From contig JBBHKE010002609.1 of NCBI GenBank assembly GCA_037447655.1, positions 1 through 64,000 of the forward strand: a stretch of DNA of 64,000 nt, written 5' to 3'. Source of the DNA: Zygnema cylindricum. Taxonomy: Eukaryota > Streptophyta > Zygnematophyceae > Zygnematales > Zygnemataceae. How positions within the stretch are numbered: position 1 is the stretch's first letter; every line of letters begins with the position of its first letter. The notes below the pieces were generated by a model. That model was not told where the DNA came from, searched no databases, and saw only the letters and a program-made list of their open reading frames with translations. Positions 33,415-45,370 of this stretch are shown here, piece after piece. A program made the translations under genes and the position numbers.

Positions 33415-34607
33415 TGGCCCTCAGAGTATGCAGATTCAAAAGAAGCTAATCTAGATAGTGCCGACTCCAAGTTAATATAAACCCAAATGACTAACCCCTT
33501 GACAGTCACAATCCCAATATAGATTCACCCCTGTGAAATAACACTTTCTGTGTGGTCAGTTCCACCACAGAATGCAAAGTTAGAATATGAGATTTGGACA
33601 CATTCACCCACTTTGACTTTCCCTTATAAATGCAGCCACCCTGGCAGAGAAAAACTCTGACCGACTACAAACCCCTATGTAGCTTGGACTCCCCTGAGTC
33701 CGCAGCAAAAAACATCACTTAAAATGGTCAAGTAAATTGATAGATATGGCAAGCCAAAGTTTGCAATTTATACAGAGTGCTCTCTGGGAGAGGCAGCTGC
33801 CTACCCAAAATTTTCTAAGTCCTATTCCCTCTCTAAAACTCTATCTACTGAAGTACGGCACCAATCAAATTACTGTATTGTACAGAAAAGTACAGGTGCC
33901 GGTGTACTTTCTGTACGGCCATTGTAAGACATGGCCAAAATGTCGACACGTGTCAAATCAGGATTAGTTCCTGTAATCTCCGGTATTCCCGTAATCCAAT
34001 GTTATTACGCCACGTGTCATCTGACGTGGCAAAGACCGTAAAACGCCAAAAGTACATTTCTGTGATCGCGGCGCCTATCGCGGCCGTCCGATCAAAACCG
34101 GCTATAATCCTAACCGTTGAAATTTGACGCATGGTATTCGTTTCGCTATCGAAACAAATGCGCGGTATTTGTTTCGCTATCGAAACAAATGCGCGGTATC
34201 CGTTCTGTCCACATACCGTACTTCGTACTAAATCAAACTGTATCTATGTACAAAGTATCTATAAGCCGTTAAACGGATTTATCTACATATAAAGATTTAT
34301 ATATTTATCAAACTCTATATATCGTAATATTAGTCCTAGACTTAACGGCTAGAGCTAACGGCTAATGCGGATTGACGGACGATAGGTACCAGGATCAATA
34401 CCTAGGTCCTGTCAACTAACTTTTGGTAAGTCTACCTAATTCACCCCCTGTCTTCTCTAGAGAGCCTAGGTAGCCATGGCTCTAGCTCCCTATCCAGCCT
34501 TCAGTGACTACAACAAGTGTGGGGGCTTGGATAGGTGAGTTAGAGGCAGACCGCCTCAGCTCTTTTTCTATCCTAATACAGACCTAGAAAATACTCAAAT
34601 ATCAACA
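33395..34607 (-). repeat. Element D 5' LTR
   Basis: In + orientation it starts TGAAACTCTGAG and ends AAATATCAACA before TSD AATCC. It is very close to 30224-31433, including the tandem palindromes. Confidence 0.92.
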
Positions 34608-34612
34608 AATCC

Positions 34613-35750
34613 ATCCTCCTTTACCTTTCAAACCACCAAAAACACACTTCTGCTTTCGAGGAATCTTTGCCTCCAACTCCTCATGTAGCAAGAGCTCACC
34701 ATCCTCGTCCTCCGATTCCTCTTAGTGTACCTAAGTCAAAAGAGCCTTTTTCTTTCCTCTTGGAGGTCCACCGATCTGCCCCTCCTTTAATCGAAGTTTT
34801 GTTAGCTTACTGGGCTCCGCTATATAGTGCCCTGGTTTCTTACAAAAATGACACAAACCCTTGGGAGCCTTTGGTCCAAACTCCTCGGTCTGATTTTTTT
34901 GCCCCCTATTTCTATAATTTTTGACCTGTTTCCTAAAATCGTTGTTCCTCCAATTGATCCCAGCTTCCAAGGCTTGCCCACTTTTTCCTCCCCTTTGGAT
35001 CTCAATTGTATTCTCCCGAACGAAAATCATCCCTACCAATGAATTCCATATCCACCTTGAGTTTGGCAAGTCATGCAGACAGTTGACTATGTTCTCGAAC
35101 TCATCCAGTAACTTCATGAGCAAGCAGTTAACCTTCATCTTTTCAATATCAACCTGTCTAGCACTCTTTAGCTCCATTAAAAGTGTTGCTAGCTCATTAC
35201 AAAAATCCAATATCTACCCCCCCTTGTAAACATATGTGTTAATATTCTGATCAGCCAATTGTTGTTGCTGAATCGTACCACTTCAGTACATCTCAATGAG
35301 AGCTACCCAAAGATTTGATGCCCTCTCTAACTGCAAATGAGGAGATGGAAGTCCTTGAGTAAGATGGTGAAGGATGAAGTGCTTTACCGCCATATTGTTG
35401 TAGTCCCAGGTATCGATGTCATTCTCCTCGCTCCTCGAAATAGGTGACATGAATGCCGTACTGGTTGCTATCAGTGTGATCCTCTCTTTCTCCTTTTGTT
35501 TGTCCACCACCTCCCATTTCTTTGTCCCCTCCATTGGAAATGGATGTGCATCTCTAGTGAATCTGCTTCCTCCTTACCCTCGAGGGATGCCAAGAGTGGA
35601 TGGACCCCTCACCCGTCCGCTCACTATTCCCCAAAACCTTTTCTCACATAGAGCTCTTGTCATCATACTCTCCCAGTATATAAAGCCAGTTCCATTAAAG
35701 ATAGGTACCCTAGAGGGTGGGCCCATAACGTGCAACTCTGACACCTCCAT
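34613..35750 (-). pseudogene. Element F gag (broken)
   Basis: It begins in the LTR (MEVSELHVMGPPSRVPIFNG) and continues through FIYWESMM and TWDYNNMAVKHFILHHL. After a stop and frame loss near 35280, 35210-34731 is open with the gag body and zinc knuckle CHFCKKPGHYIAEP, in which the last Cys is replaced. It then passes LRLKEGQIGGPPRGKKKALL to PRKQKCVFGG. It shows what A has lost: everything between WDYN and the knuckle. Confidence 0.85.
35716..35730 (-). other. Primer-binding site of F
   Basis: Antisense CGTTATGGGCCCACC abuts the 5' LTR. Confidence 0.78.
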
Positions 35751-36778
35751 AGGTCCTTAGAGTAGGCATGTCACACGAAGCCTCTAAGATAACCCTAACC
35801 CCTTTGTGTTTCAGCAAAAATAGTTGCCACCCTGACATAAAAAAACTCTGACCACCTTCACTTGTGTAAAGGCAAACTCCCTAGAGTCTATAGCAAAAAA
35901 AATCTCTAAATTTGATCCCCTGAACAGTAAGTTATGGAGGGTCAAGGTTGACTATTGGTACAGAAGCTCTCTGAGAGAGAGGGTCCTATCTACCAAATTT
36001 TTCTAAGTCCCATCTCTCTCTAAAACTCTATCTACTGAAGTATGACACCAATCAAAATGTTGTGTCGTATAGAAAGGAACAGGTGAAGGTGTACTTTATG
36101 TACGGCCATTGTACGACATGGCAAACCAGTCGATACGTGTCATATCTGGATTTGTTCATGTAATCCTCGGAGATGCCGTAATCCAATGTTGTTACGCCGC
36201 GTGTGAGTTGATGTTGCGGTGACCGAAAACCGCCAAAATCGTATTCCGCGATCTCGACATCTTTTGCGGCCGACCGATCAAAACCGGATTTTAATCGTAG
36301 CCGTCATAAATAGTTGCGCGATATTTGTTTCGCTATTGAAACAAAATGCGCGATATCGGTTTGGTATTTGAACCGTACTCTTTACTTTACAAAACTGTAT
36401 CTCTTCGGCGACATCTATAGTTTCATTCAAATGAATTTGTTCACGCGTTACAGTTTAAATATTAGTCAAACCCTATATGTCTTAGCACCGATCGTAGACT
36501 TGTAGGATAAAGCTAAATGCTACCGGCTAGCTTAACAGACAGTAGGTACCAAGATTAGATCGACGGTCTATCAAGTACCTTTTAGTACATCTACTAAAAC
36601 ATCTGCCTGTCTCTCTAAGGATAGCACAGGCAGCAATGGCTCTATCTCCCTCTTCAACCTTCAGTGACTGCGATAAGTGTGGGAGCTAAAGAAAGGAGTT
36701 AGAGGCACACTAACCCGGCTTGTTTTTTGCAATTAATTTAGACCTAGAAAATACTAAAAATAACCATTAATTTCTACA
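35731..36778 (-). repeat. Element F 5' LTR
   Basis: In + orientation it starts TGCAACTCTGAC and ends AATTTCTACA before TSD AAGTC. Minihelix stems read CTTAACAGAC and GTCTATCAAG at 36531 and 36566. Confidence 0.88.
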
Positions 36779-36783
36779 AAGTC

Positions 36784-38388
36784 TAGTCTATAGTCTGGAT
36801 TCTGATAAGACTAAATGGAAACTTGAGTGGAGAGGGAAACCACGATATCTTGTAGGATATGATGAGAGCACAAAAGGATACCGAGTGTATGACTTGAAAA
36901 AAAGATATATCATTTTGGTAAAACACATAGTGGTGATGAATAAAGTAAAGTCCATTGATCCATTCAAATTTAATAATGCAGTAAAAATTAGATGTGAAAC
37001 GGATCAGATTTGCTGACCTTGATTTTGAAAATGAAGAAAAAGAGGGGGAAAACGAAAAATCTGCAGATCTACCGAAGAAGAAAGAGCAAAGAACAAGAAC
37101 CGAGATAACACCACAATATCAAGTGGAAACTGATGAGGAGCTTGATGAGGAACCAAAATTGCAAGATAGGGGAGCTGAAGATATTGCGAAACGGAACCCG
37201 AGAATACCTTCCATAGTGGCGTCAGATTTTGAAGGAGGAAGAAGAAGTAGTAAACGACTTCAAAAACGATAAACAAATAAGCAACTCACAAAGATGTCAC
37301 ATCCGGATGAACCTCAAACATACTTAGAGGCCATAAATACCCCATAAAATAGCCGGTGGATCACGGCAATAAATGAAGAAATGGCCTCCATCATAGAAGA
37401 AAATAAATGGGAGTTGGTAGATTGTCCCCCGACCAAAAACCAATTGGGTGTAAATGGGTTTTTAAGCTTAAACTAATCCCAGATAATACCATTGAAAGAT
37501 ACAAAGCTAGGTTGGTTGCTAAAGGTTATACTCAGAAAGAAGGAATAGACTATGAAGAAACGTTTGCACCTGTAGTCAGATTCCGTTCAATCATAATTTT
37601 TTTAAGTTTAGCCGCAGCAGAGGATATGGAAATACACCAGATGGATATTAAGACAGCCTTGCTACACTGAGAGTAAGAAGAAGAAATCTACATGAAGCAA
37701 CCAGAATGTTTCGTGGAAAATGGAGATGAAAGCAAGGAATGCAAACTGATAAAATCACTTTATAGCCTTAAGCAGGCTCCGCGACAATGGAACATAAAAT
37801 TGGATGAATTTCTGATCGGTTTGGGGTATATCATAATTAGTTCAGATCACTCTATATATCTATTTAAGGATGAGAATGGAGTGATATTTATTGCTATTTA
37901 TGTGGATGATTTGTTAGTCTTACGGATGTCTTTAGATAAAATTAACAAACTAAAACAGGATCTAAGAAGCAAGTTTGACATGAAAGACCTTCGTGAAGCA
38001 AAGTATATTTTGGGGATTCAAATAGAGAGGGATAGAGGGAACATAATTATAAGACTGACCCAGAAGAAAGCTATTGGTAATATGCTAGAAAAGTTTAGAT
38101 GAACAAAGCAAATGGATGTACTACTCCCATGGATCTAAAAAAAATATCAGAGGGGAGTGAAAGGGAGGAATATTGAAATAGAATGATGAGATGGATAAGG
38201 AAGAAAATAGATTTATGGAGAGAATTACATATCGACAGATTGTTGGCAGTTTAATTTACTTTATGAATTGTACTCGTCCGGACATAGTTGCAGCTATAGG
38301 ATCCCTCATTAGAAGTTTAAATGAGCCAAGAAAAAAGACAGGTAAGCAGCGAAAAGGGTGATGAAATATTTGCTCGAAATAAGGGAAT
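36784..38388 (+). pseudogene. Element B late integrase, RT and partial RNase H
   Basis: It resumes B after F: SLDSDKTKWKLEWRGKPRYL and GYDESTKGYRVYDLKKR, then a linker, then [31 protein letters not shown]-like motif A ([12 protein letters not shown]), KSLYSLKQAPRQWN, IAIYVDDLLVL and EAKYILGIQIERDRG. Multiple stops follow (37668, 38100 and later). The RNase H start is cut at 38388 where G begins; the remainder of B does not reappear in the window. Confidence 0.85.
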
Positions 38389-39454
38389 TGCGAAACTCTG
38401 AGACCTCCATAAGTCCTCAAAATGGACAGCTTCCAAGAAAACCTTTAGGATAACCCTGACCCCTTTGTGTTTCAGCAAGAACAACTGCCACCCTAGCAAA
38501 CAAAAACTCTAAGCACATTCACCACTATGAAGGCAAGACTCCCCTGAGTCGATAGCAAAAAGAATCTCTGAATTTGCTCCTCGAGTTGTAAGTTATGGAG
38601 GGTCAAAGTTGACCTTTTCTACAGAAGCTCTCTGGGAGAGAGGGTCCAATCTAGTAATTTTTCTAAGTCCTATCTCTCTCACAGACTCTATCTACTAATG
38701 TACAGAGCCAATCGTATAACACTTCCGTACACAAAAGTATTGTAACTGGTGTACTTTCTGTACGAACACTGTACGACATGCCCTAAATGTCGACACGTGG
38801 TATATCCGGATTTGCTCCCTTAATCCTCGGAGATGCCGCGATCCTATCTTATTCTGCCACGTGTCATCCGATGTGGCGATGACAAAAAACCGCCGAAATC
38901 CTCTTCCGCGATCTCGGCATTCATTCTAGCCGTCCGATTAAATGCACATTTAATCGTAGCCATAATAAATACCTGCGCGGTATTCGTTTCGCTATTGAAA
39001 CAAATGCGCGGTACATGTTTCTTGTCCGTACCTTGATTCGTACTTTTACATTCCTAATCTATGTATATTCTAAACAGTTTCATTTAAATGAATTATCCTA
39101 CGTGGTAATGTTTAATTAAATATCAAACCAAATGGTATGTATCATTAGTTCTAGACTTAACAGATAAAGCTACCGGCTACCGGCTCCTCACCATCCGGCA
39201 GATACTTGGTTCAAATCGTGGATGCAGCCTATATCTTTTTAGTAAATAAACCCCTAACGATACATAAACTAATATATTTCCCGTAAACATCTGGAGAGCC
39301 TAGGTAGCCATGGCTCTTGCCTCCTCTCCAATTTCTCAATAACTCCACCAGTTTGAGAGTGGGAGAGAGAAGTTTGAGATAGACTGCCTTGGTATCTTTC
39401 TATATTTCTATTTAGACCTAGAAAATACTTAAAAACAGACCATTAATTTCTACA
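38389..39454 (-). repeat. Element G 3' LTR
   Basis: In + orientation it starts TGCGAAACTCTGAG and ends AATTTCTACA, followed by CTTCCCTTATTT, a variant polypurine tract. It contains the cleanest T-loop-like box, GGTTCAAATC, at 39208-39217. Confidence 0.85.
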
Positions 39455-39479
39455 CTTCCCTTATTTTCTAGTCAATCTT

Positions 39480-41070
39480 TAATTTCAGACCACACTTCTC
39501 CCTGCATTAAATTTGCTTAGAGGAAGGCACAGGTTTGGTCATCATATCTGCTACCATCTCACTATCTGGTCGGTACTCTAGAATGATTATTTTGTTTTCT
39601 ACTTTCTCTCTAACAAAGCTGAGTCTAATGTCCATGTGTTTGGCTTTAAAATGATGTTTAGGATTGGCATAAATAGCGATTGCTGCCTGATTATCACAAA
39701 AAAAATTCTACACACCACTCTTTAGGTGACCAAGCTCACCAAGCAAAGACTTCACCCACATCAATTCTTTTACAACAGAGCAAGAGGCCATATACTCAGC
39801 CTCCATATTGGATTGAGCAATAACCTTTTTTTGTTTGGTAATCCAACAACAAGCCCCATCACCCACAAATAATACATATCCAAAAGTACATCTCCTCATC
39901 GGAGCATCACCATAACTGGCATCACTCGAAGTAGTGATGTCAGTATTCTCCCCACCCAAATGCAACCATAGATCCCTAGTTCCTATCAAATATCTAAGGA
40001 CTCTCTTAGCTGCCTCCCAATCCTTCTTAGTGGGAGCATTTAGACTTCTACTCAGCACTCCTACAGCTGCAGCTAAATCCGGCCGGGTACAATTCATAAA
40101 ATAGATTAGACTTCCCACTACTTGCCTGTAAGGAATAGTCTGCATGAACTTCTATTCTTAAGGTGATAATTCCTCGTCTAAGACTATGACTCCTTCTTCC
40201 TCACTCCCCTCACTTCCCTTTTTCAATTCCATTGGAGTTGTACAACTATTAGCTTTATCAATCTGAAATTTTTGAAGCATGTTCCCTATTGCTTCATTTT
40301 GATTTAATCTTATAATCTTTCTTTTTTGGTCTCTTTCTACTTGAATTCCCGAAATATATTTTGCTTCCCCCATATCCTTCATTTTAAATCTCCCCTTAAG
40401 ATCGGTTTTCAGTTTATTAATTTTTTCCATTGATTTACTTAAAACAACCAAATCATCAACATAAATTGCAATAAATATAAAACCTTCCTCATCTTCAAAA
40501 ACATATATTGAGTGATCTGAGCTGATCCGGATATATCCCAGACCGGTAAGAAACTCATCAAGCTTCTTATTCCACTATCGAGGCGTCTGTTTTAAACCAT
40601 AAAGAGATTTAATCTGCCGGCATACTTTACTCTCCTCTCCTTCCTCCACAAATCCTTCGAGTTGTCGCATGAAGATCTCCTCTTCTAATTCTCCATGCAA
40701 GAAGGCTGTCTTGATGTCTATCTGGTGCACCTCTATGTCTTCCGCTGCTGCTAGACTGAGAAGTGTGCGGACGGAGGGAAATCTGACAACTGGGGCAAAG
40801 GTTTCCTCGTAGTCAATTCCCTCTTTTTGTGTAAATCCCTTTGCCACAAATCAGGCCTTGTAGCGCTCAATCCTGTTATCTGGGTTCAGTTTTAATTTGA
40901 AAACTCACTTACAACCGATTCGTTATCGGTTTGGTGGACCATCCACCAGCTCCCAAGTATCGGCTCCCATAATTGAGGCCATCTCCTCATTGATGGCTAT
41001 CTTCCACCAGTTCCATTCTGGACAAGTCATCACCTCTCCATAAGTTTGAGGTTCATCTTGATGAGATACT
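39480..41070 (-). pseudogene. Element G RT and RNase H
   Basis: Downward from 41070: SHQDEPQTYGEVMTCPEWN, a damaged segment at about 40910-40925 with stops, then [20 protein letters not shown] and VHQIDIKTAFLHG (40847-40575). It continues with IKSLYGLKQTPR, IAIYVDDLVVL, KAN-SCTTPMELKKGSE and RNase H from 40145 with DASYGDAPMRRC (WSD is SSD, so Trp is lost) and SNMEAEYMA. Stops are few and isolated. It keeps the six-A run where A has seven. Confidence 0.85.
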
Positions 41071-42068
41071 TGTTGTTCTATGACAATTGGTGCAGGTGGA
41101 GCTGCAGTAGTAGTGGTAGAAGAAGACATAGCTTAAGCAGAAGCTTTTCAAGATATCCTCACAAAACAGTGTAAATCACCAGTCTAGCACTTCAAAGTTT
41201 TACCGAAATTTACCACACTATAGATCCTGACTCACAAATTCAATTAACACAAAACTCAGCACATAAGAACCTCAATATACATACTGTTAACTCCCAAAGT
41301 TACAGCCAAATTGACTTAGTAGACCATAATATAAAGGACCTGCAAGTTTCCTAAAAACTACCTTTTGGTTTCCTTATCTAAAAACAGGATACAATAATAT
41401 TTCTAAGTCCTTATCTTTATACTCTGAGAGAGCATCTACTACCTATTCGCCAATCAGATGTCAGTACCCAGAATAGTAATACTGTACGATAGTACGACAA
41501 GGTACACTAGTGTACTTCCAAAAACCTAAATCCAACTAGCCTAAAAGTGAATGGTGAAACACTATTTCCTAGAGTGCTACGCTACAAAAACAATCTCTTC
41601 AGGTATTTACAATCTGATGCCGTACACATAATGTTGCTTTGTTAGTCAGCAACCTCAAATACTTCCAACCTGTAGGGTAAACTTGTACGACTATCAGGGA
41701 CTTTTACGAAGCTCCTTGTCATCCGTGGTCCCCCTCAGAATTCTCGCCGTTAATGTGATACGAATCAACGTCTGATATTTGTCTTTTGGTATTAGTGTTC
41801 CCAGATGTCTGGTTTAATTTCTGTCCGCTTGATCCGACGAATTCAGTCGTCCGATAGATGACATGTGGCCATGTCCATTCCGCATTTCGTGCACTCTCTA
41901 AAAAGCCGACGCGTGTATATGTGACCGTACTAATACTATTTGAGAAAACATTCTACTGTCACACTATTTAAGGTAAGTATTACATTTCAAACTACACCAA
42001 AAATATTCTAAGTACTTAGGCTTCCCTCACAGCTCTACATACTAAAGACAAAGCTTTCAAAAACAACA
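41071..42068 (-). repeat. Element H 3' LTR
   Basis: In + orientation it starts TGTTGTTCTATG and ends TTTCAAAAACAACA, followed by CTCCCCTAAAGC, the antisense polypurine tract. It contains GTAC palindromes near 41480-41515. Confidence 0.9.
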
Positions 42069-42099
42069 CTCCCCTAAAGCTTTAGTCTCAGTCACTCAA

Positions 42100-44103
42100 T
42101 TACACCAATAGCCTTTCTGCAAAACTGTAATTTAGGTGCAGGAAAAGCTTTAGATAGCATATCTGCAACCATGTTTTCATCCGGCAAATAACACATTTTA
42201 ATGACCTTTGCAAGCACATTTTCACGGACAAAATGCAGTCTAATATCCATATGTTTGCTCTTAAAGAGACGGCTGGGGTTAGAGGCTATGGCAATTGCTG
42301 CCTGGTTGTCGCATCAAATGACTTGAGGACCAGTTTGCATATTTCCCAATTCCTTCAAAAGTGCTTTTACCCACAAGTGTTCAGTGAGGGCAGGACTTGT
42401 GCCATATATTCAGATTCCATAGTTGACTGGGCAGTGACCTTCTGAAGTTTGTTGCTCCAGCAGGAGGTACCATTTCCCATATGTAGATCAAATCCAGTGG
42501 TGGATTTCCTGCTGGGCATGTCTCCATAACTCGCATCACTCCAAGTTTTCAGCTTCACTTCTCCTCCTCCGAGGACAAGTTTAAGATTCCGATTTCCTGC
42601 CAAGTACCTGAGGACCTTTTTTGAATCTGCCTTTTTTGGGTTTTGAAGACTTCTACTCAACGCTCCAACAGCTGCTGCCACATCCGGCCTAGTACAGTTC
42701 ATAAAATAGATAAGAGATCTAACTACCTGCCTATATGGTTTTGAGGCAATGAACTCCTCCCCTGACTCTTGCATCTCATCAACTAGAATGCCTGACTCAG
42801 AGTCAACTCCCTCTAATTTTTGTCTGTATTCCATAGGAGTGACACATCCTTTAGCCTCTTTCATATCAAACTTTTTAAACATGGAACTTATAGCCTCTTT
42901 TTGAGTTAACATGATTTGCCTCTTACTTCTATCTCTCTCTACTTGTATTCCTAAAATGTATTTGGCCTCACCGAGGTCTTTCATCTCAAACCTTGATTTC
43001 AGTGCTCTCTTGATCCTATTTATTTAATCCATGGATTTGCTGATAAGAAGCAAAAAATCTACATAAACAGCAATATACAGTATTCCATCCTCCCCTTGTA
43101 AAACATAAACAGAATGGTATGAACTCATTCTTTTGAAACCTAGTTTGGTGAGGAACTCATCTAACTTTAGGTTCCACTGTATGAGGGCCTGTTTAAGCCC
43201 ATACAAGGATTTCATCAGTTTACATACTAGATTTTCTTTTCCTTTTTCTACATACATTTGTGGCAGTTGTATATAAATAGTTTCTTCCAGCTCTCCATGA
43301 AAGAAAGCTGTCTTAACGTCCATTTGATGGACTTCCATGTTTTCAATAGCAGCTAAACCGAGTAAGATTCTGACAGTTGGAAACCTTACCACTGGAGAGA
43401 AAGTTTCCTCAAAGTCGATTCCCTCTTTCTGATTGTAACCTTTGGCCAGAAGTCTGGGCTTGTACCGTTCAATCGTGCCATCTGGATTTAATTTTACTTT
43501 AAAAACCCATTTACTTCCGATGGCTTTCCGGTCCGGAGGTAGATCAACCAGCTCCCACGTTTGGGCTTCCATTATTGAATTCATTTCATCGTTTACCGCT
43601 TCAATCCAGTGAGTTCTTTCTGGTGAAGAGAAAGCCTCCCGGATGTTCTGAGGTTCTCCTGGGTTAGCAGAATAGGCAAAGTGGGAACTTGATTGGAAGC
43701 GATTGCTGGTTCTCTTTCCCCTCGGAAATTCTGAGGCGGAGACCGATGGAAGTCTTGCGTTTCTTTGCTGTCTTGCAGCTGGGTGTGACTGATCCTGTAA
43801 CTGTTCTCCTTGCTCTATTTGTTGTTGAAGGGGAACTTGAGTTCCCGAAATCACCGGATCTGGAAGAGGTTGCTGAACAGGTTGGTAGAACACTGCTTTT
43901 TGTGTGTCAAAAATAACATAGTCCTGAGATTTTTCGGCAACTTGAGTTTCTGTCATAGAAAAAATATCTGCTGATTCTGACTCATCTTTTATAATAATGT
44001 TCCTAGACACTACTATCTTCTGCTTTTCTAAAACATAAACTCTATAACCCTTTGAATTATCATCATACCCCATAAGAATACCTGGTAGACCTTTTGGTTC
44101 CAC
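42100..44103 (-). pseudogene. Element H RT and RNase H
   Basis: The frame 44103-43024 has late integrase (GILMGYDDNSKGYRVYVLEK), a Gln/Pro-rich linker, RT with AIGSKWVFKVKLNPDGTIE, motif A VHQMDVKTAFFHG, KSLYGLKQALIQWN and IAVYVDFLLLISKSMD, where the catalytic YVDD is YVDF. TAA at 43024-43026 interrupts at the expected DKIN. The same frame resumes 42984-42367 with EAKYILGIQVERDRSK, RNase H WSDASYGDMPSRKST and STMESEYMAQ. The tail to about 42100 is in another frame. Confidence 0.88.
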
Positions 44104-44109
44104 TTTCCA

Positions 44110-45370
44110 TATATTTGGGGATGTGTTTAGAATAAAGCATTTACTGCCAAATACCCTGAAATGATTTATGTCTGTTTTCCTACCTGTCCATAGTTCAAAA
44201 AGGGTAGTAGTGACTGAACGAGATGCAATCCTGTTTTTGATATAAACTGCACAATTTGCGGCCTCAACCTAGAATTTCAAATCTATATTCTTTTCACCTA
44301 GCATAGATCTAGCACATTTTGTAATTGTCCTGTTTAATCTCTCACAAACACCATTTTGCTGAGGAGTGTAAGGAACTGTTAGCTGACGACTAATCCTTTC
44401 ATTTAACAAAAAGTTTTCAAATTCTTTTGACATATACTCTCCTCCATTATCCGATCTGAGTTCCAAAATCAGAACTCCATGTAGTTTCTCCACCCAAGCC
44501 TTGTAATGTTTGAAGTGGCCGAACACTTCACTCTTTTCTTTCATGAAGTAGACTTATGTGAACCGAGAGAAATCGTCTGTAAAAGCAACCATGAAACGAA
44601 CCCCCCCAGCAGATGGCACCTGTGCTAGTCCCAGAACATCCGAATGAATAAGTTGTAAGACTTTTGTTGATCTGTGATCTGATTGCTGGGGAAAAGGCAA
44701 CTTATGAATCTTGCCTAAAGAGCAACCATCACATGTTTTTATTGGCTCATTTGTTATTGAAACACCCTCTATTTTACCAGCTTTGACCATTTTTGTTAAG
44801 CTATCATAGTTGACATGGCCTAGTCTTTTATGTCATAATTCATTCTCAGATTGTACACCAGAATAGAGAACATCATTTTCTTTAGAATCAGCCATATCCA
44901 TACGGTATATTTTGCTTGCATCTGTAGTTCTTGTGACTGCTATTTTTCCTAGCTTGCTCACAACCTGCCTACCTCCTTTAAGGGAGACCTCAAAACCTTT
45001 ACTCTCAACCAAAGATGTAGAAAAAATGTTCTTTTTGAAATCAGGAACAAATAAAGCATTATGAAGTGTTCTTTCTACAGGTTTCCCTCCTACATCTACC
45101 AGCAATGAGACATCACCCTGTGCAGATGTCTGCACACTCATTCCACAAGCATAGTAAATATTTCTTGCAGGTGTTGACTTCAGATTGGTAAAACGTGACT
45201 TGTTCTAGCACATATGTGCTGATGCTCCGGTGTCCATTATCCACCCAGCGTCCTTAGAGTCTTCCATTGCCACCGCCGTTGCAAATAGCTCCGAATCGTC
45301 TTGCTCAATGAAGCTCAAGGACTCATCCTCCTCAGTGACAGATGATGAAAATAAGGAGTTGTTCTGTAAC
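44110..45370 (-). pseudogene. Element H protease and integrase
   Basis: Protease motif WIMDTGASAHMC is followed at once by TAG (45205-45207). NALFVPDFKKNIFSTS is the protease C-terminal part. The zinc region LWHKRLGH has Trp changed to TGA (44833-44835), then CDGCSLGKIHKLPF. The integrase core has HSDVLGLAQ, RSDNGGEY and NGVCERLN, so D, D, E are intact. Two further Trp codons are stops: FT(W)VYF at 44554 and KF(W)VEAAN at 44269. All lie in one frame. Confidence 0.88.

Larger units (their letters stand above)
30224..34607 (-). mobile_element. Non-autonomous copia element D, TSD AATCC
   Basis: It is flanked by AATCC (30219-30223 and 34608-34612). LTRs are about 1.21 kb and look nearly identical, so it is a recent insertion. 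The internal region is 1.96 kb with the same gag plus RT/RNase H-remnant design as C. Confidence 0.93.
25981..36778 (-). mobile_element. Copia element F with D nested inside, TSD AAGTC
   Basis: AAGTC flanks both ends (25976-25980 and 36779-36783). LTRs of about 1.05 kb start TGTAGAAATT and end GAGTTGCA in the - direction. Without D it would be about 6.4 kb. The order from the right is gag, protease, integrase, RT, RNase H. It has numerous stops and frameshifts. Confidence 0.9.
12703..38388 (+). mobile_element. Copia element B (oldest host element, fragmented by nesting)
   Basis: B is recovered by reading across the insertions: LTR 12703-12958 plus 18843-19476, primer site 19477, gag 19494-19633, then gag/protease/integrase 23829-25980, then late integrase, RT and part of RNase H 36784-38388. 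Joins are exact at the target-site duplications of A, C and F. Its pol is littered with stops, so it is older than its guests. Its 3' end and 3' LTR are not in the window, because RNase H stops at G. Confidence 0.85.
38389..41070 (-). mobile_element. Copia element G, 3' half only
   Basis: G comprises one A-type LTR, polypurine tract, RNase H and RT. It ends abruptly at 41070 where H's LTR begins, at the N-terminal edge of RT. Its gag, protease, integrase and 5' LTR are absent from the window. It is very close to A in sequence. Left junction sequence GGAAT has no partner. Confidence 0.82.

Noticed and set aside
41071-41129. An apparent in-frame chimera of H-type gag N-terminus with G-type RT
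   Set aside because: The gag-like peptide is encoded by the end of H's 3' LTR, which happens to read into G. It is a junction, not a fused gene.
16601-44271. Stop-codon reassignment as an explanation for the many internal stops
   Set aside because: All three stops occur at positions for different residues, frameshifts are also common, and PSMA5, gag J and RNase H frames end at normal stops.
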